From positions 245,888-309,887 of the forward strand of contig NZ_JAEDAE010000005.1 in assembly GCF_016056375.1 (NCBI RefSeq): a stretch of DNA of 64,000 bases, in the 5' to 3' direction. Shown in pieces: positions 32,540 to 40,593 of this stretch. The position numbers were made by a program, and so were the translations under genes. The stretch is from Hymenobacter negativus (GTDB lineage: Bacteria; Bacteroidota; Bacteroidia; Cytophagales; Hymenobacteraceae). The notes below the pieces were generated by a model, which saw nothing but the letters and a program-made list of their open reading frames with translations, was not told the origin of the DNA and ran no database searches. Each line of letters begins with the position of its first letter. Position 1 is the first letter of the stretch.

Positions 32540-33949
32540 ATGCCCGCCACCCAATTCAAGCCCGACGACTCGTACCGCGACTCCATTGCCACGATAAGTG
32601 CGGCGGGCGAGCGAGTGTGGCTCTACCCCAAGAAGCCCGCCGGCCGCCTCTACCGCTACCGCAAGGCGCTGAGCTACGGCTTTCTGGCGTTGCTGTTTGC
32701 CGGGCCGTGGCTGCGCATCCACGAGCTGCCGGTGCTGCTGCTCAACCTGCCAGCCCGGCGCTTCATCATCTTCGGGCAGATTTTCTGGCCCCAGGATTTT
32801 TTTATTCTGCTGCTGGCCACGCTCACGTTTCTGGTGTTCATCATCGTATTCACGGTGGTGTACGGGAGGGTGTTTTGCGGCTGGGTATGCCCCCAAACCA
32901 TCTTTCTGGAGATGGTATTCCGCCGCATCGAGTACTGGCTGGAAGGCGACGCGCCCCAACAAAAAGCCCTCGACCGCCGCGCGCTGGACTTCGACAAGTT
33001 CTGGCGCAAAACCACCAAGCACGCGCTGTTTCTTGGCGTCTCGTTTTTAATTGCCAACACTTTTCTGGCCTACATCATCGGCACGGAGGAATTGGCTAAA
33101 ATCATCACCGATTCGCCCACGGCCCACCTGGGCGGGCTGGCGGCGCTCACGGTTTTCACCGGACTGTTCTACGCGGTGTTTGCGCGGTTTCGGGAGCAGG
33201 TGTGCACCATTGTGTGCCCGTATGGCCGCTTGCAGGGCGTTTTGCTTGACAAGGACAGCCTCGTGGTGGCCTACGACTACCAACGCGGCGAACCCCGCGA
33301 AAAGCTGCGCAAAAACCAGCTGCGCACCGCCGGCGACTGCATCGACTGCCACCAGTGCGTGCAGGTGTGCCCCACGGGTATCGACATCCGCAACGGCGCC
33401 ACCCAGCTCGAATGCACCAACTGCACGGCCTGCATTGACGCCTGCAACAACATCATGGCCCTGATTGAGAAGCCGCCGGGCCTCATCCGCCACGCGTCGG
33501 TCAATGGCATTGCCGAGGGCACCAAATTCCGCCTCACCGGCCGCGTAAAGGCGCTTTCCGGCGTGCTGGCTTTCCTGCTGATTGTGCTCACCGGCCTGCT
33601 GGTGTCGCGCTCCAACGTGGCGGCTACGGTGCTGCGCACGCCGGGCCAGCTGTTCCAGAAAACCGACCACGGCACCATCACCAACCTCTACAATATCTCG
33701 GTCATCAACAAAACCAACCAGCCCTACCCCCTCACGCTGCGCCTGCTGGAACCGGCGCAGGGCACCATTTCCCTGGTCAGCACCACCCGGCTTTCGCTGC
33801 CCGCCCAGGGCATTGCCGAGGGCGTGTTTTTCGCCGAACTGCCCCGCGCTGCGTTGCACCACACCAACCAGAAAATCCGCATCGGCCTGTTCAGCGGCGC
33901 CACACTGGTGGCGGAGGCGAGCACGAAGTTTCTGGGGCCGGTACAGTGA
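32540..33949 (+). CDS. ccoG: Cytochrome c oxidase accessory protein CcoG
   Basis: 469 residues from ATG 32540, chosen because MPATQFKPDDSYRDSIATI opens the family and the upstream frame is inside a repeat. Membrane helices near 50-70, 85-105, 165-185, 195-215 and 340-360 surround VFCGWVCPQTIFLE and a ferredoxin part with two 4Fe-4S sites (CIDCHQCVQVCPTGID and CTNCTACIDAC). The C-terminal domain (about 380-469) is an Ig-like fold. CcoG is proposed to reduce copper during cbb3 assembly. Confidence 0.95.
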   Translation: MPATQFKPDDSYRDSIATISAAGERVWLYPKKPAGRLYRYRKALSYGFLALLFAGPWLRIHELPVLLLNLPARRFIIFGQIFWPQDFFILLLATLTFLVFIIVFTVVYGRVFCGWVCPQTIFLEMVFRRIEYWLEGDAPQQKALDRRALDFDKFWRKTTKHALFLGVSFLIANTFLAYIIGTEELAKIITDSPTAHLGGLAALTVFTGLFYAVFARFREQVCTIVCPYGRLQGVLLDKDSLVVAYDYQRGEPREKLRKNQLRTAGDCIDCHQCVQVCPTGIDIRNGATQLECTNCTACIDACNNIMALIEKPPGLIRHASVNGIAEGTKFRLTGRVKALSGVLAFLLIVLTGLLVSRSNVAATVLRTPGQLFQKTDHGTITNLYNISVINKTNQPYPLTLRLLEPAQGTISLVSTTRLSLPAQGIAEGVFFAELPRAALHHTNQKIRIGLFSGATLVAEASTKFLGPVQ

Positions 33950-33972
33950 TTTTTTGAATAAAGCAGCCCGTC

Positions 33973-34431
33973 ATGACTCCCACCAAACCCCGCACCATCT
34001 GGCCCTACGCCGTTATTGCCGTGTTCGTGCTCTTTGCCGGCTATATCGGCTTTATGGTGCAGCAGGCCATGCGCACGAGCGTCGACCTCGTGAGCCCCGA
34101 CTACTACAAGCAGGAGCTGGCCTACCAGCAGCGGATGGAATCGGTGGCGCGCACCGCCGCCCTACCCGCGCCCGTGCAGCTGCACCACGATGCCGCCGCT
34201 CAGCGCCTCACGCTGCAGCTGCCCGCCACCCTGGCCGGCCAAGCGGTGCGGGGCAGCCTCCACTTTTTCCGCCCTTCCGACCAGAAGCTGGACTTCACCC
34301 TGCCGCTGCAAACCGGCCCGGACCAGCAGTTCAGCACCGCCAAAATGCGGCCCGGCTACTGGCGCGTGCGGGTCGATTTCACGGCCGACAACCAGGCTTA
34401 TTTCGTCGAGAAAGAGCTAATTATTCGCTAA
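33973..34431 (+). CDS. ccoH: FixH/CcoH family protein
   Basis: 152 residues with one N-terminal membrane helix (WPYAVIAVFVLFAGYIGFMV) and a periplasmic domain typical of FixH (LVSPDYYKQELAYQQRM near residues 37-53, and GYWRVRVDFTADNQAYF near the end). CcoH is an assembly or stability factor of cbb3 oxidase and binds the complex through its helix. It lies 23 bases after ccoG and just before the SafE-like gene. Confidence 0.92.
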   Translation: MTPTKPRTIWPYAVIAVFVLFAGYIGFMVQQAMRTSVDLVSPDYYKQELAYQQRMESVARTAALPAPVQLHHDAAAQRLTLQLPATLAGQAVRGSLHFFRPSDQKLDFTLPLQTGPDQQFSTAKMRPGYWRVRVDFTADNQAYFVEKELIIR

Positions 34432-34435
34432 AAAC

Positions 34436-35161
34436 ATGCTTTGGGCTGGCTTTTTATTCGGGTTGCTGGGCAGTTTTCACTGCGTGGGCATGTGCGGCGC
34501 CATTGCGCTGGCGCTGCCCGGGCCGGCGGCCGGCACCAGCCGGTTCCGTTACGTGAGCGGCCGCCTGCTCTACAACCTGGGCCGGGCCACCACCTACGCC
34601 GCGCTGGGCGCGGGCGCGGGCCTGCTGGGCCAGGGGCTGCGGCTGGCGGGCGTGCAGCAGGGGCTGTCCATTGCCTCAGGCGTGCTGATTTTGTTGCTGG
34701 TAGCGGTGCCGGAGCGCCACACGGCGCGGCTGGCGGGCCTGCTGGGTTTTGGCCGGCCATTGGGCTGGGTGAAGAACACACTGGGGCAGTTGTTTCAGCA
34801 GTCGGCCCTGCCAGCGCTATTTGCCACCGGGCTGCTCAATGGCCTGCTACCCTGCGGGCTGGTGTACTTGGCGCTGGCCGGGGCCCTGAGCGCGCCGGGC
34901 GTGGCGGGCGCGGCGGCTTACATGGCCCTGTTTGGCCTGGGCACGCTGCCGCTGATGCTGGGCCTCTCGCTGAGCGGGCAGTTGGTGCCGCTGGTGTGGC
35001 GCGGGCGCATGCGGCAGGCTGTGCCCTACGCGGCTTCGGTGCTGGCGGTGCTGTTCATCGTGCGTGGGCTAGGGCTGGGCATTCCTTATCTGAGCCCGCA
35101 ACTAGCGGCCCCGGCCGTGGCGGCCGGGCCTCAGCCGACTACCGTTCATTACTGTCATTGA
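34436..35161 (+). CDS. Sulfite exporter TauE/SafE-like membrane protein (COG2836)
   Basis: 241 residues with six membrane helices, starting MLWAGFLFGLLGSFHCVGMCG; the HCxGMCG motif is typical of the group found with cco genes. A second conserved point is LNGLLPCGLVYLALAGAL. Members of this group in cbb3 operons are suspected to help copper delivery or thiol transport; the sulfite name is inherited. It starts four bases after ccoH stops. Confidence 0.88.
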   Translation: MLWAGFLFGLLGSFHCVGMCGAIALALPGPAAGTSRFRYVSGRLLYNLGRATTYAALGAGAGLLGQGLRLAGVQQGLSIASGVLILLLVAVPERHTARLAGLLGFGRPLGWVKNTLGQLFQQSALPALFATGLLNGLLPCGLVYLALAGALSAPGVAGAAAYMALFGLGTLPLMLGLSLSGQLVPLVWRGRMRQAVPYAASVLAVLFIVRGLGLGIPYLSPQLAAPAVAAGPQPTTVHYCH

Positions 35162-35254
35162 AGCACTTACAGAACATATTCAACTGCTCACAAAGCAGCT
35201 TTTCAATCACCTAACCCGGCATTCTGCGCTGCCAAAACCGCTTCCCGCTGTTCC

Positions 35255-36187
35255 ATGAAAACCATTCTCGTTCCCCTCGACCACACCGCCGCCACCGAAG
35301 CCACCCTTGCCTACGCCAACAAGCTGGCCGTGCGCTGGCCGGCCGAGATTGTGCTGCTCTACTGCCAGCCCCTGGACGTGGTCACCAGCCTCGAAGCCCG
35401 GGAGCAGCACCTGCAGAGCCTGGTGGAGCGCCTGCGCTACCAGCAGCTCACCCGGCAGGACGGCCGCCGCATCCGCTACCACTACCGGGTGCTGGCCGGC
35501 TGCCTGCACGACCACATCCGCGCCGAGGCTACCCGCTGCGCCGCCGACCTCGTGGTGATGGGCCTGGAGCACATCGACTGCGGCCGGCAGGAAGCCCCTG
35601 GCAACCACGCCGCCGCCCTCACCGAACTGGTGGCCTGCCCCGTGCTGGTGGTGCCGCCCGGCCGCCGCGCCCTGCCCCAGCGCCTGGTGTTCCTGGCCGA
35701 TTTTGGCGCCCTCAACCCCACCGTGCTGCCCCGCTTGGCCACGCTGGAAAGCGCTTTCCCAATGGCCCCACTCGACTTGGTGCAGTTCTACGCGCCGGCC
35801 CAGCGGCCGCAGCGGCGCAGCCTGCGCCAGGGCGTGGCCAAAGCCGCCGCCCAGCTGGCCTGGACGGCGCCCAGCGCCCTACACCTGCTCGAAGACGACG
35901 CCCCGCTGGAAGGCATCAGCGAGTTCTGCGCCCATATTCAGGCCCAGCTGCTGGTGATTGCGCCCGCCAGCCCGGCCCAGCTGCTGCGCTATTTCGATGC
36001 CTGCTACACCACCACGCGGGCCTACCACACCCAGATTCCGGTGCTGGTGCTGCGCGCCGCCGAGCGCCAGCCCGCCGTGCAGTGCTGCGACAAATGCGCC
36101 GAGCGCCTGGCCCGGCAGGCGGCCCCGGCCGGGGCCACGGCCGCTGCCGGTAGCCGCGCCGCCTACCACGGCGTGAACTGGGTATAG
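35255..36187 (+). CDS. Universal stress protein (tandem UspA domains) with Cys-rich tail
   Basis: 310 residues in two Usp halves. The first opens MKTILVPLDHTAATEATLAYANKL, and its end has the Usp strand LVVMGLEHI. The second ends with IPVLVLRAAERQ and then a short tail with AVQCCDKCAERLARQ, a CCxxC group not usual in Usp proteins. Usp proteins bind ATP or are induced in stress. It is preceded by a gap of about 90 bases with a small hairpin (CTGCTcacaaAGCAG) and no clear promoter box, and is followed by hemF. A metal or redox role for the tail is inference. Confidence 0.88.
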   Translation: MKTILVPLDHTAATEATLAYANKLAVRWPAEIVLLYCQPLDVVTSLEAREQHLQSLVERLRYQQLTRQDGRRIRYHYRVLAGCLHDHIRAEATRCAADLVVMGLEHIDCGRQEAPGNHAAALTELVACPVLVVPPGRRALPQRLVFLADFGALNPTVLPRLATLESAFPMAPLDLVQFYAPAQRPQRRSLRQGVAKAAAQLAWTAPSALHLLEDDAPLEGISEFCAHIQAQLLVIAPASPAQLLRYFDACYTTTRAYHTQIPVLVLRAAERQPAVQCCDKCAERLARQAAPAGATAAAGSRAAYHGVNWV

Positions 36188-36235
36188 TCGCCGCCCCCGC
36201 CGGTTTTCTCTTCTTGTTTTTTGCTGATTTCACTT

Positions 36236-37198
36236 ATGGAACCCTCCGTTTTACAACCCCAAACCCTCCCTGCTGCTGCGCCGCGCGCTATGGTTGAGCA
36301 GTGGATGCGGCAGTTTCAGGACTGGCTGTGCCACCGCCTTGAAGCCGCCGACGGCAGCGGCCACCGCTTCGTGCCCGAAGACTGGACCCACGCGGGCGGG
36401 GGCGGCGGCTGTACCCGTGTGCTGCAGCACGGCAACATTCTGGAAAAGGGCGGCGTGGCCTTCTCGGCCGTGTGGGGCGAGATGAGCGAGGCCGCTGCCC
36501 GCCAGCTGCTCATGCCCGACCGCCGCTACTTTGCCACCGGTGTGAGCGTGGTGCAACACCCGCGCAGCCCCCGCGTGCCCATCTCGCACATGAACGTGCG
36601 CTACTTTGAGGCCGGCAATGGCGAAGCCTGGTTTGGCGGCGGGCTCGATTTGACCCCGATTTACGTGGATGCGCTGCAGGCCCGCTGGTTTCATGAGCAG
36701 CTGTGGGAGGTGTGTCAGCGCCATAATCCCGACTATTACCCGCGCTTCAAGGCCTGGGCCGATGACTACTTCTACCTGCCCCACCGCCAGGAAACGCGGG
36801 GCGTGGGCGGCCTCTTTTTCGACCGCCTCACGGTGGGGCGCGACGGTCTGTTTGAGGAATTGTTTGCCTTCGTGCAGGACGTGGGCGAGCTGTACGGCCG
36901 CACCTACAGCGCCATCATGCGCCAGAACGCCGCCCTGCCCTACACCGAGCGCGAGCAGCAGTGGCAGCGCGTGCGCCGGGGCCGCTACGCCGAGTTCAAC
37001 CTGGCCATCGACCGGGGCACGCGGTTCGGCCTCGAAACCGGGGGCCGCACCGAATCCATCCTCATGAGCCTGCCCCCACAGGCCGACTGGCACTACAACC
37101 TCGCCCCCGAGGCCGCCTCGCCCGAGGCTGCCTCGCAGCAGTGGCTGCGCCCGGGCATCGACTGGCTGGCCGTGGGCGCAGACGGGGTGGCGGCTTAG
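36236..37198 (+). CDS. hemF: Oxygen-dependent coproporphyrinogen III oxidase
   Basis: 320 residues from ATG 36236. HemF converts coproporphyrinogen III to protoporphyrinogen IX using O2, in the cytosol. Family motifs are clear: HAGGGGGCTRVLQHG, EKGGVAFSAVWGEM, SHMNVRYFEAGNGEAWFGGG, DLTPIYVD, ETRGVGGLFFDRL, AEFNLAIDRGTRFGL and GGRTESILMSLPP. Haem supply fits the oxidase genes upstream. It is notable that the O2-dependent enzyme sits in a low-oxygen cluster; no hemN is in the window. Its last bases overlap a possible minus-strand small ORF. Confidence 0.96.
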   Translation: MEPSVLQPQTLPAAAPRAMVEQWMRQFQDWLCHRLEAADGSGHRFVPEDWTHAGGGGGCTRVLQHGNILEKGGVAFSAVWGEMSEAAARQLLMPDRRYFATGVSVVQHPRSPRVPISHMNVRYFEAGNGEAWFGGGLDLTPIYVDALQARWFHEQLWEVCQRHNPDYYPRFKAWADDYFYLPHRQETRGVGGLFFDRLTVGRDGLFEELFAFVQDVGELYGRTYSAIMRQNAALPYTEREQQWQRVRRGRYAEFNLAIDRGTRFGLETGGRTESILMSLPPQADWHYNLAPEAASPEAASQQWLRPGIDWLAVGADGVAA

Positions 37199-37359
37199 GC
37201 GGGCACCACCGTCAAGCGCACCGGAGCCGGCGTGAGGGGGATGGGCTTTTGGCCTGGCTGCGGGGCTGGCACCGCGGTGGACACCCACCCCACGCCCCAA
37301 GCCGCCGAAACCGTGGACGACACAAAAACCAGTTGCAAATGGTCGGCTGAAACTTGCAT
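37195..37359 (-). CDS. Possible 54-residue ORF at hemF 3' end
   Basis: ATG 37359 to TAA 37195-37197 on the minus strand would encode MQVSADHLQLVFVSSTVSAA followed by a Pro-rich tail. It overlaps the hemF stop by four bases. Support is that it lies about 118 bases downstream of the predicted transcript start of a minus-strand double-box promoter (37481-37545). There is no family likeness. The transcript could instead be an antisense RNA to the hemF 3' end. Confidence 0.3.
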   Translation of the reverse strand: MQVSADHLQLVFVSSTVSAAWGVGWVSTAVPAPQPGQKPIPLTPAPVRLTVVPA

Positions 37360-37480
37360 ACGCCTGGCAGGGAGCTTTTGAACTCCTGCATTAATGGATA
37401 AAACAGCCCGATTTTGCGCGGCCCCAGCCCGTCAGCTGACTGGGCCTCAGGGTGCGCAATCAGCCGCGTGAGTACAGCCC

Positions 37481-37545
37481 TAAAGCTGCCTCATCCACCC
37501 GTGATGTTCCATAACCAGCATCACACCAAAAGCTGATTTTTATCA
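37481..37545 (-). promoter_or_regulatory. Degraded double FNR/CRP-like promoter on minus strand in convergent gap
   Basis: On the minus strand the distal box reads TGATAAAAATCA (37534-37545), the proximal box is half-conserved (plus strand TAACCAGCATCA, 37512-37523) and a weak box CAGCTTTA sits at 37488-37481. The rest of the gap 37199-37614, between hemF and a Usp gene that end toward each other, shows no other feature. Confidence 0.45.
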
Positions 37546-37614
37546 CTTTTTCCAGTCGATGACTGGTTGAAGCCGGGCGGCGGTAGTGGTTCAGCCGGCC
37601 ACACCGTCCGGCGC

Positions 37615-38454
37615 TCAGTCGCGCGGGTGGGCCGAGAGCAGCAGCACCGGCACCTTGGTGTAGCGCAGCACATGGTCAATCACGCTGCCGCTGACCAGCT
37701 TGTGCATCCAGCCGTGGCCCTGGTCCAGCAGCACCAGCAGGTCGGCGTTCAGGTCGTGCACCGCCTGCAACACCCCTGACGCGGGCAGCTCACTTCGCAC
37801 CGGGCGCAGCTCGCGGCCGGGTGCGGCAGCCGCTAGCCCGCACGCCTGCGCCGCCGCAAAGCCAGCCCCAGTGCCGGCCGGAGCCCCCGGCGGCTGCACC
37901 GTCACGGGCAGAATTTCGCAATCCAGGGCATGGAGCACCGGAATTACGGCCGTGGCGGCGGGCTCCAGCCAGAAGGCCTGGTCGGCCTCAAGGGCCAGCA
38001 CCACGCGGCGGGGCGGGTGCATGGCGGCATCGGGCAGGTGCTCGGGCACGAGCAGCAGCGGAAAGTTGGTTTGGCGCACCAGGGGCAGGGTGCGGTTGCT
38101 CAGCCACTCGTCGAGGTAGCCGCTGGTGGCCGTGAGGCCGGACACCAGCAGCAGCGGGTGGTGCTGGCTGAGGGCTTGCTCGATGGCGCTGGGCCAGTCG
38201 GCTTCCAGCAGCTCGGCGGTGGCGTGCACGGGCAGGGCATTGGCCACCTGCTGCAGGCTGCGCCGGGTAGCAGGCACGTACTGCTCGTCGAGCACGGGCA
38301 ATACCGTGCCGTATTCGCTGACGATGGGCTGCGGCAGGAAAACGTGTATCAGGTGCAGGTCGGCCTTGAGGGGCGTGGCCAGGGCCGCCGCGTACACCCG
38401 GGCGCGCTCGGCCGCGAGCGAAAAATCGGTGAGGACAACGAAGTTGGGTTGCAT
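37615..38454 (-). CDS. Universal stress protein
   Basis: 279 residues, two Usp-like halves. The start MQPNFVVLTDFSLAAERARVYA and the end VIDHVLRYTKVPVLLLSAH are typical strands of the Usp fold; the nucleotide-binding G-2x-G-9x-G(S/T) signature is degraded. It is the third of three Usp genes transcribed toward the island centre from the double-box promoter at 40503-40567, with 54-base gaps between genes. Its exact ligand is unknown. Confidence 0.88.
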   Translation of the reverse strand: MQPNFVVLTDFSLAAERARVYAAALATPLKADLHLIHVFLPQPIVSEYGTVLPVLDEQYVPATRRSLQQVANALPVHATAELLEADWPSAIEQALSQHHPLLLVSGLTATSGYLDEWLSNRTLPLVRQTNFPLLLVPEHLPDAAMHPPRRVVLALEADQAFWLEPAATAVIPVLHALDCEILPVTVQPPGAPAGTGAGFAAAQACGLAAAAPGRELRPVRSELPASGVLQAVHDLNADLLVLLDQGHGWMHKLVSGSVIDHVLRYTKVPVLLLSAHPRD

Positions 38455-38508
38455 AGCTTAAAGGAAGAAAAGGCGGCAGGGCAGCGGAGTCGATACTCCC
38501 GCAGGATT

Positions 38509-39372
38509 TTAGCTCATGCTGGGCATCCAGTCGGGCAGTTCGGAGGCTTCGGCGGGCAGCAGCAGCACGGGCACGGGCGTGTGGCGCAGCACCTGGGCCG
38601 TGACGCTGCGGTGGAACAGCCGACCCAAAAAGCTGCGCGTGCGGGCGATGAGCACCAACAGGTCGATGCGCGGGCCGTAGAGCGCCTCCACAATGCCGGT
38701 GGCCGGACTAGGATGGTGCGACTCCTGCAGCACCAGCGACGTGGCGGGCGGCAGCAGGTGGCTGGCCCGCACATCGGCCAGGGCCATGCGGCTGGACAGG
38801 GCCAGCGGCTCGGGGGCGGACGTGACGTGCACCACGGTGTAGGAGGCATGCCAGGCCGCCATGAGCGGGGCCAGGGCCCGGGCAGCGGCACTAAGCCGGA
38901 AGGGCTCGGCATCGACGGCGATGACTACGCGGCGCGGCAGGCGGGGCTCGGGCGCGTCTTCGGGCACCAGCAGCAAGGGGCGGTGGGTGGCGCGCAGCGC
39001 GGGCAGGGCGCGGTTGCGCAGCAGGTGGTCGAGCAGGGTGTGCTCCTCGCTCAGGCCCAGGGCCAGCAGCAGCGGGTGATGCTGGTGCACGGCGGCCGCC
39101 ACGGCTTCGGCCAGGGGCTCGTGGGTGATGGTGACGCCGGTAGGCGTGGCCAGCTGTTGGCCCAGGGCTTCCAGGGCCTCAGCAGTTTCGGCCTGGCTTT
39201 CTTGAGCGTAGATACTGGCCAGGGTTGCCGGCTCGGGGTCCGACTCCGGGCCCTGGTAGAGATGCAGCAGCTCGAGCTGGGCCCGGAGCGGCGCCCCCAG
39301 CACGGCCGCCCACCGCGTGGCCTGCGCTGCCGAATCCGACAGATTGGCGAGTACCAGAACAGAAGGATTCAT
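38509..39372 (-). CDS. Universal stress protein
   Basis: 287 residues, tandem Usp halves: MNPSVLVLANLSDSAAQATRWA at the start, LPRRVVIAVDAEPFRLSAA at the second half, and VTAQVLRHTPVPVLLLPAEA at the end. GRLFHRSVTAQ resembles the G-HRSV nucleotide-loop segment shared with its neighbours, which shows these genes arose by duplication. It lies in the middle of the three-gene Usp run. Confidence 0.9.
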   Translation of the reverse strand: MNPSVLVLANLSDSAAQATRWAAVLGAPLRAQLELLHLYQGPESDPEPATLASIYAQESQAETAEALEALGQQLATPTGVTITHEPLAEAVAAAVHQHHPLLLALGLSEEHTLLDHLLRNRALPALRATHRPLLLVPEDAPEPRLPRRVVIAVDAEPFRLSAAARALAPLMAAWHASYTVVHVTSAPEPLALSSRMALADVRASHLLPPATSLVLQESHHPSPATGIVEALYGPRIDLLVLIARTRSFLGRLFHRSVTAQVLRHTPVPVLLLPAEASELPDWMPSMS

Positions 39373-39426
39373 GACCGTGAACCGAAAAGAAATGACGTTT
39401 AAACACTGCGCACGCCCCTGCCCGGG

Positions 39427-40248
39427 CTACTCCTCGGCGGGCAGCACCAGCACTGGGACGGGGCTTTCCTGAATGAGCTGCGCCGTGACGCTGCGGTGGA
39501 ACAAGCCGCCCAGCAGGCTGTGCCGCCGGGCCACCACCACCAGCATATCGGCTTCCATGTCGGCGGCCTGCTGCAGCACGCCCCCCACCACGGTGGGCTG
39601 CTGCATGTGGTGCACTCGGTGGGCTTCTACCTCCTGCAGCATGCCGCGCGGATAGATGCCGGCCAGCACGTCCGGCGCATCGTCCGGCGCGGCTTCGGTG
39701 GCCACGTGCACCACGTCGAGCGTGCCTTGGTTGGCCCGGAGCAGGCGGCTTAGCAGCTGATGGGTTTCGGGCAGCTTGAAGGGCTGGCCATCCACGGCCA
39801 GCAGCAGCCGGCGGGGCGGGCGCACGTCCCAGCTCACGGTGGGTACTACCAGCAGCGGAAAGGGCGCGTGCCGCAGCAGGTCCATGGCCGTGTTGGTCAC
39901 AATTTCGGCCGGCATGGTGGCCGAGCCGGGACGGCCCAGCACCAGCAGCAGCGGATGGTGGCGGCGCACCACGTCTTCCACCGCTTCGGGCAGAAAATCC
40001 TCCGAGATGTCTACTTCGGTGGGCACGTCCTGGCCGGCGGCCAGGTGCTGCAACTGCCTGGCCGTTTGCCGCTCGGTGCTGGTGGTGTGGTGGCTGTATT
40101 CGGCCGGGGCCAGCAGGCCGTCGCGGCGCACGTGCAGCAGCACCAGGTGGGCGTGCAGCGGCACCGCCAGCCCGGCCGCGTAGGAGAGCGTGCGGTTGGA
40201 AACCGCAAAAAAATCGGTGAGGACGACGAGGGCAGGCGAATGTTTCAT
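39427..40248 (-). CDS. Universal stress protein
   Basis: 273 residues, tandem Usp halves: MKHSPALVVLTDFFAVSNRT at the start, VRPPRRLLLAVDGQPFKLPE in the middle, and LLGGLFHRSVTAQLIQESPV with a final LVLPAEE. It is very similar in layout to the gene at 42286 (LTDFFQAAN; GKLFHRSVTAQLLLDSALPV). It is the first large gene behind the 31-residue membrane ORF and the double-box promoter. Confidence 0.92.
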   Translation of the reverse strand: MKHSPALVVLTDFFAVSNRTLSYAAGLAVPLHAHLVLLHVRRDGLLAPAEYSHHTTSTERQTARQLQHLAAGQDVPTEVDISEDFLPEAVEDVVRRHHPLLLVLGRPGSATMPAEIVTNTAMDLLRHAPFPLLVVPTVSWDVRPPRRLLLAVDGQPFKLPETHQLLSRLLRANQGTLDVVHVATEAAPDDAPDVLAGIYPRGMLQEVEAHRVHHMQQPTVVGGVLQQAADMEADMLVVVARRHSLLGGLFHRSVTAQLIQESPVPVLVLPAEE

Positions 40249-40353
40249 GGCCAGAAAAAAAGCAAGCGAAGTAAGAGAAAACAGGCAGCGCCCGGCTAGC
40301 GAAAGCCGCCGCCGGAAACGAGCCGGCAGGCCGAAACCGGCGGCTTGGCGGCG

Positions 40354-40449
40354 CTAAGCCGAACGGCGGGCGTTGGCTTCCAGGCGCCAGCCCAGCAGGG
40401 TTAGCACCCCGGCCAGCAGCACCGAACACAGGAGAAGTAGCGGTTGCAT
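40354..40449 (-). CDS. 31-residue single-span membrane peptide
   Basis: ATG (minus strand, 40449) to TAG (40354) encodes MQPLLLLCSVLLAGVLTLLG then WRLEANARRSA: one hydrophobic helix and a positively charged tail, typical of real small membrane proteins. The ATG lies about 50 bases after a predicted transcription start at a double-box promoter, and the Usp gene follows 105 bases later, so it probably heads the operon. I know no named family; it resembles KdpF- or CcoQ-sized helper peptides only in size. Confidence 0.6.
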   Translation of the reverse strand: MQPLLLLCSVLLAGVLTLLGWRLEANARRSA

Positions 40450-40502
40450 AGGCAGCACTCTTGAGGCGGAGAAAACGAGTTGGGATTGAGCGGGTGGCCA
40501 TT

Positions 40503-40567
40503 CAAATATCAAGAAGTCGCACCCTCGCCGCCGTGATGTTAATCGCCTTACAGCATGATTTTTATCA
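40503..40567 (-). promoter_or_regulatory. Double FNR/CRP-like promoter of the Usp operon
   Basis: On the minus strand: distal TGATAAAAATCA (40556-40567), proximal box with one mismatch (plus strand TGATGTTAATCG, 40534-40545; 22 bp apart) and GATATTTG at 40510-40503, 35 bp from the proximal box. Confidence 0.72.
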
Positions 40568-40593
40568 TAAACCAGACAGTAGCGAAACCCGGG

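Noticed and set aside
35161..35254. TGA-N6-TCA box upstream of the Usp at 35255
   Set aside because: None was found; the gene may be cotranscribed from ccoNO or use another promoter.
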